Below, piece after piece: positions 12,424-12,424 of a stretch of DNA of 12,424 bases (positions are counted from its first letter, which is position 1; every line of letters begins with the position of its first letter). Source of the stretch: Bacteroidales bacterium (lineage in GTDB: Bacteria; Bacteroidota; Bacteroidia; Bacteroidales; WCHB1-69); the NCBI GenBank assembly GCA_012838875.1, contig DUOL01000003.1, positions 1-12,424 of the forward strand, written 5' to 3'. The translations under genes were made by a program, and so were the position numbers. Under the pieces are notes generated by a model. The model was not told where the DNA came from, ran no database searches, and worked only from the letters and a program-made list of their open reading frames with translations.

Positions 12424-12424
12424 G

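Noticed and set aside
12292..12424. Possible minus-strand gene through the GC-rich segment
   Set aside because: The open frame has no supported start inside the window, reads as Arg/Pro/Glu-rich low complexity, and follows from the GC bias rather than from conserved protein features.

Overview
The window looks like a chromosomal, mostly housekeeping stretch from a low-GC member of the Bacteroidota (Cytophaga-Flavobacterium-Bacteroides group), probably Bacteroidales or a close relative. Four things point there: AT-rich DNA; promoters matching the Bacteroidota -7 consensus TAnnTTTG (positions 64, 4481, 8242 on + and 4509, 12253, 12284 on -); families largely restricted to this phylum (DUF4296 lipoprotein, PorT of the type IX secretion system, Ig-like/Big_5 lipoprotein, pdxJ with the N-x-N-K-I-A-T-L-R-N-A-R-G-G form); and a dimeric class II glycyl-tRNA synthetase. 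Ribosome binding sites are A-rich rather than strong Shine-Dalgarno sequences.

Layout. (1) 96-3891, + strand: a tight four-gene run of an exported TPR protein, a DUF4296 lipoprotein (8-nt overlap), pdxJ (2-nt gap) and an exported, probably outer-membrane, protein of unknown function (10-nt gap), behind one good promoter at 43-71. (2) 3888-4466, - strand: a YqgE/AlgH (UPF0301) protein, tail-to-tail with the previous gene through a shared TTAA double stop. (3) 4546-5817, + strand: a MurL-type UDP-MurNAc-L-Ala-L-Glu epimerase homologue, diverging from yqgE through two interlocked, face-to-face promoters. (4) 5863-8115, - strand: porT followed by glyS. (5) 8300-9781, + strand: an NAD(P)-dependent aldehyde dehydrogenase with its own promoter. 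A strong bidirectional terminator at 9829-9859 follows. (6) 9858-12192, - strand: a PAP2 membrane phosphatase followed by an Ig-like lipoprotein. (7) 12318-12424: a very GC-rich, hairpin-forming non-coding segment unlike everything else here, cut by the window edge.

Many of the genes concern the envelope: an outer-membrane secretion component (PorT), two lipoproteins, two other exported proteins, a lipid phosphatase and a peptidoglycan precursor epimerase. They are interleaved with core metabolism (vitamin B6, Gly-tRNA). I see no mobile element, phage gene, CRISPR array, tRNA or rRNA. I do not find a new multi-gene defence-like system. The points most worth a second look are the solitary MurL homologue without an adjacent MurD partner, the face-to-face promoter pair that drives it and yqgE, the unidentified outer-membrane protein after pdxJ, and the GC-rich element at the right edge.
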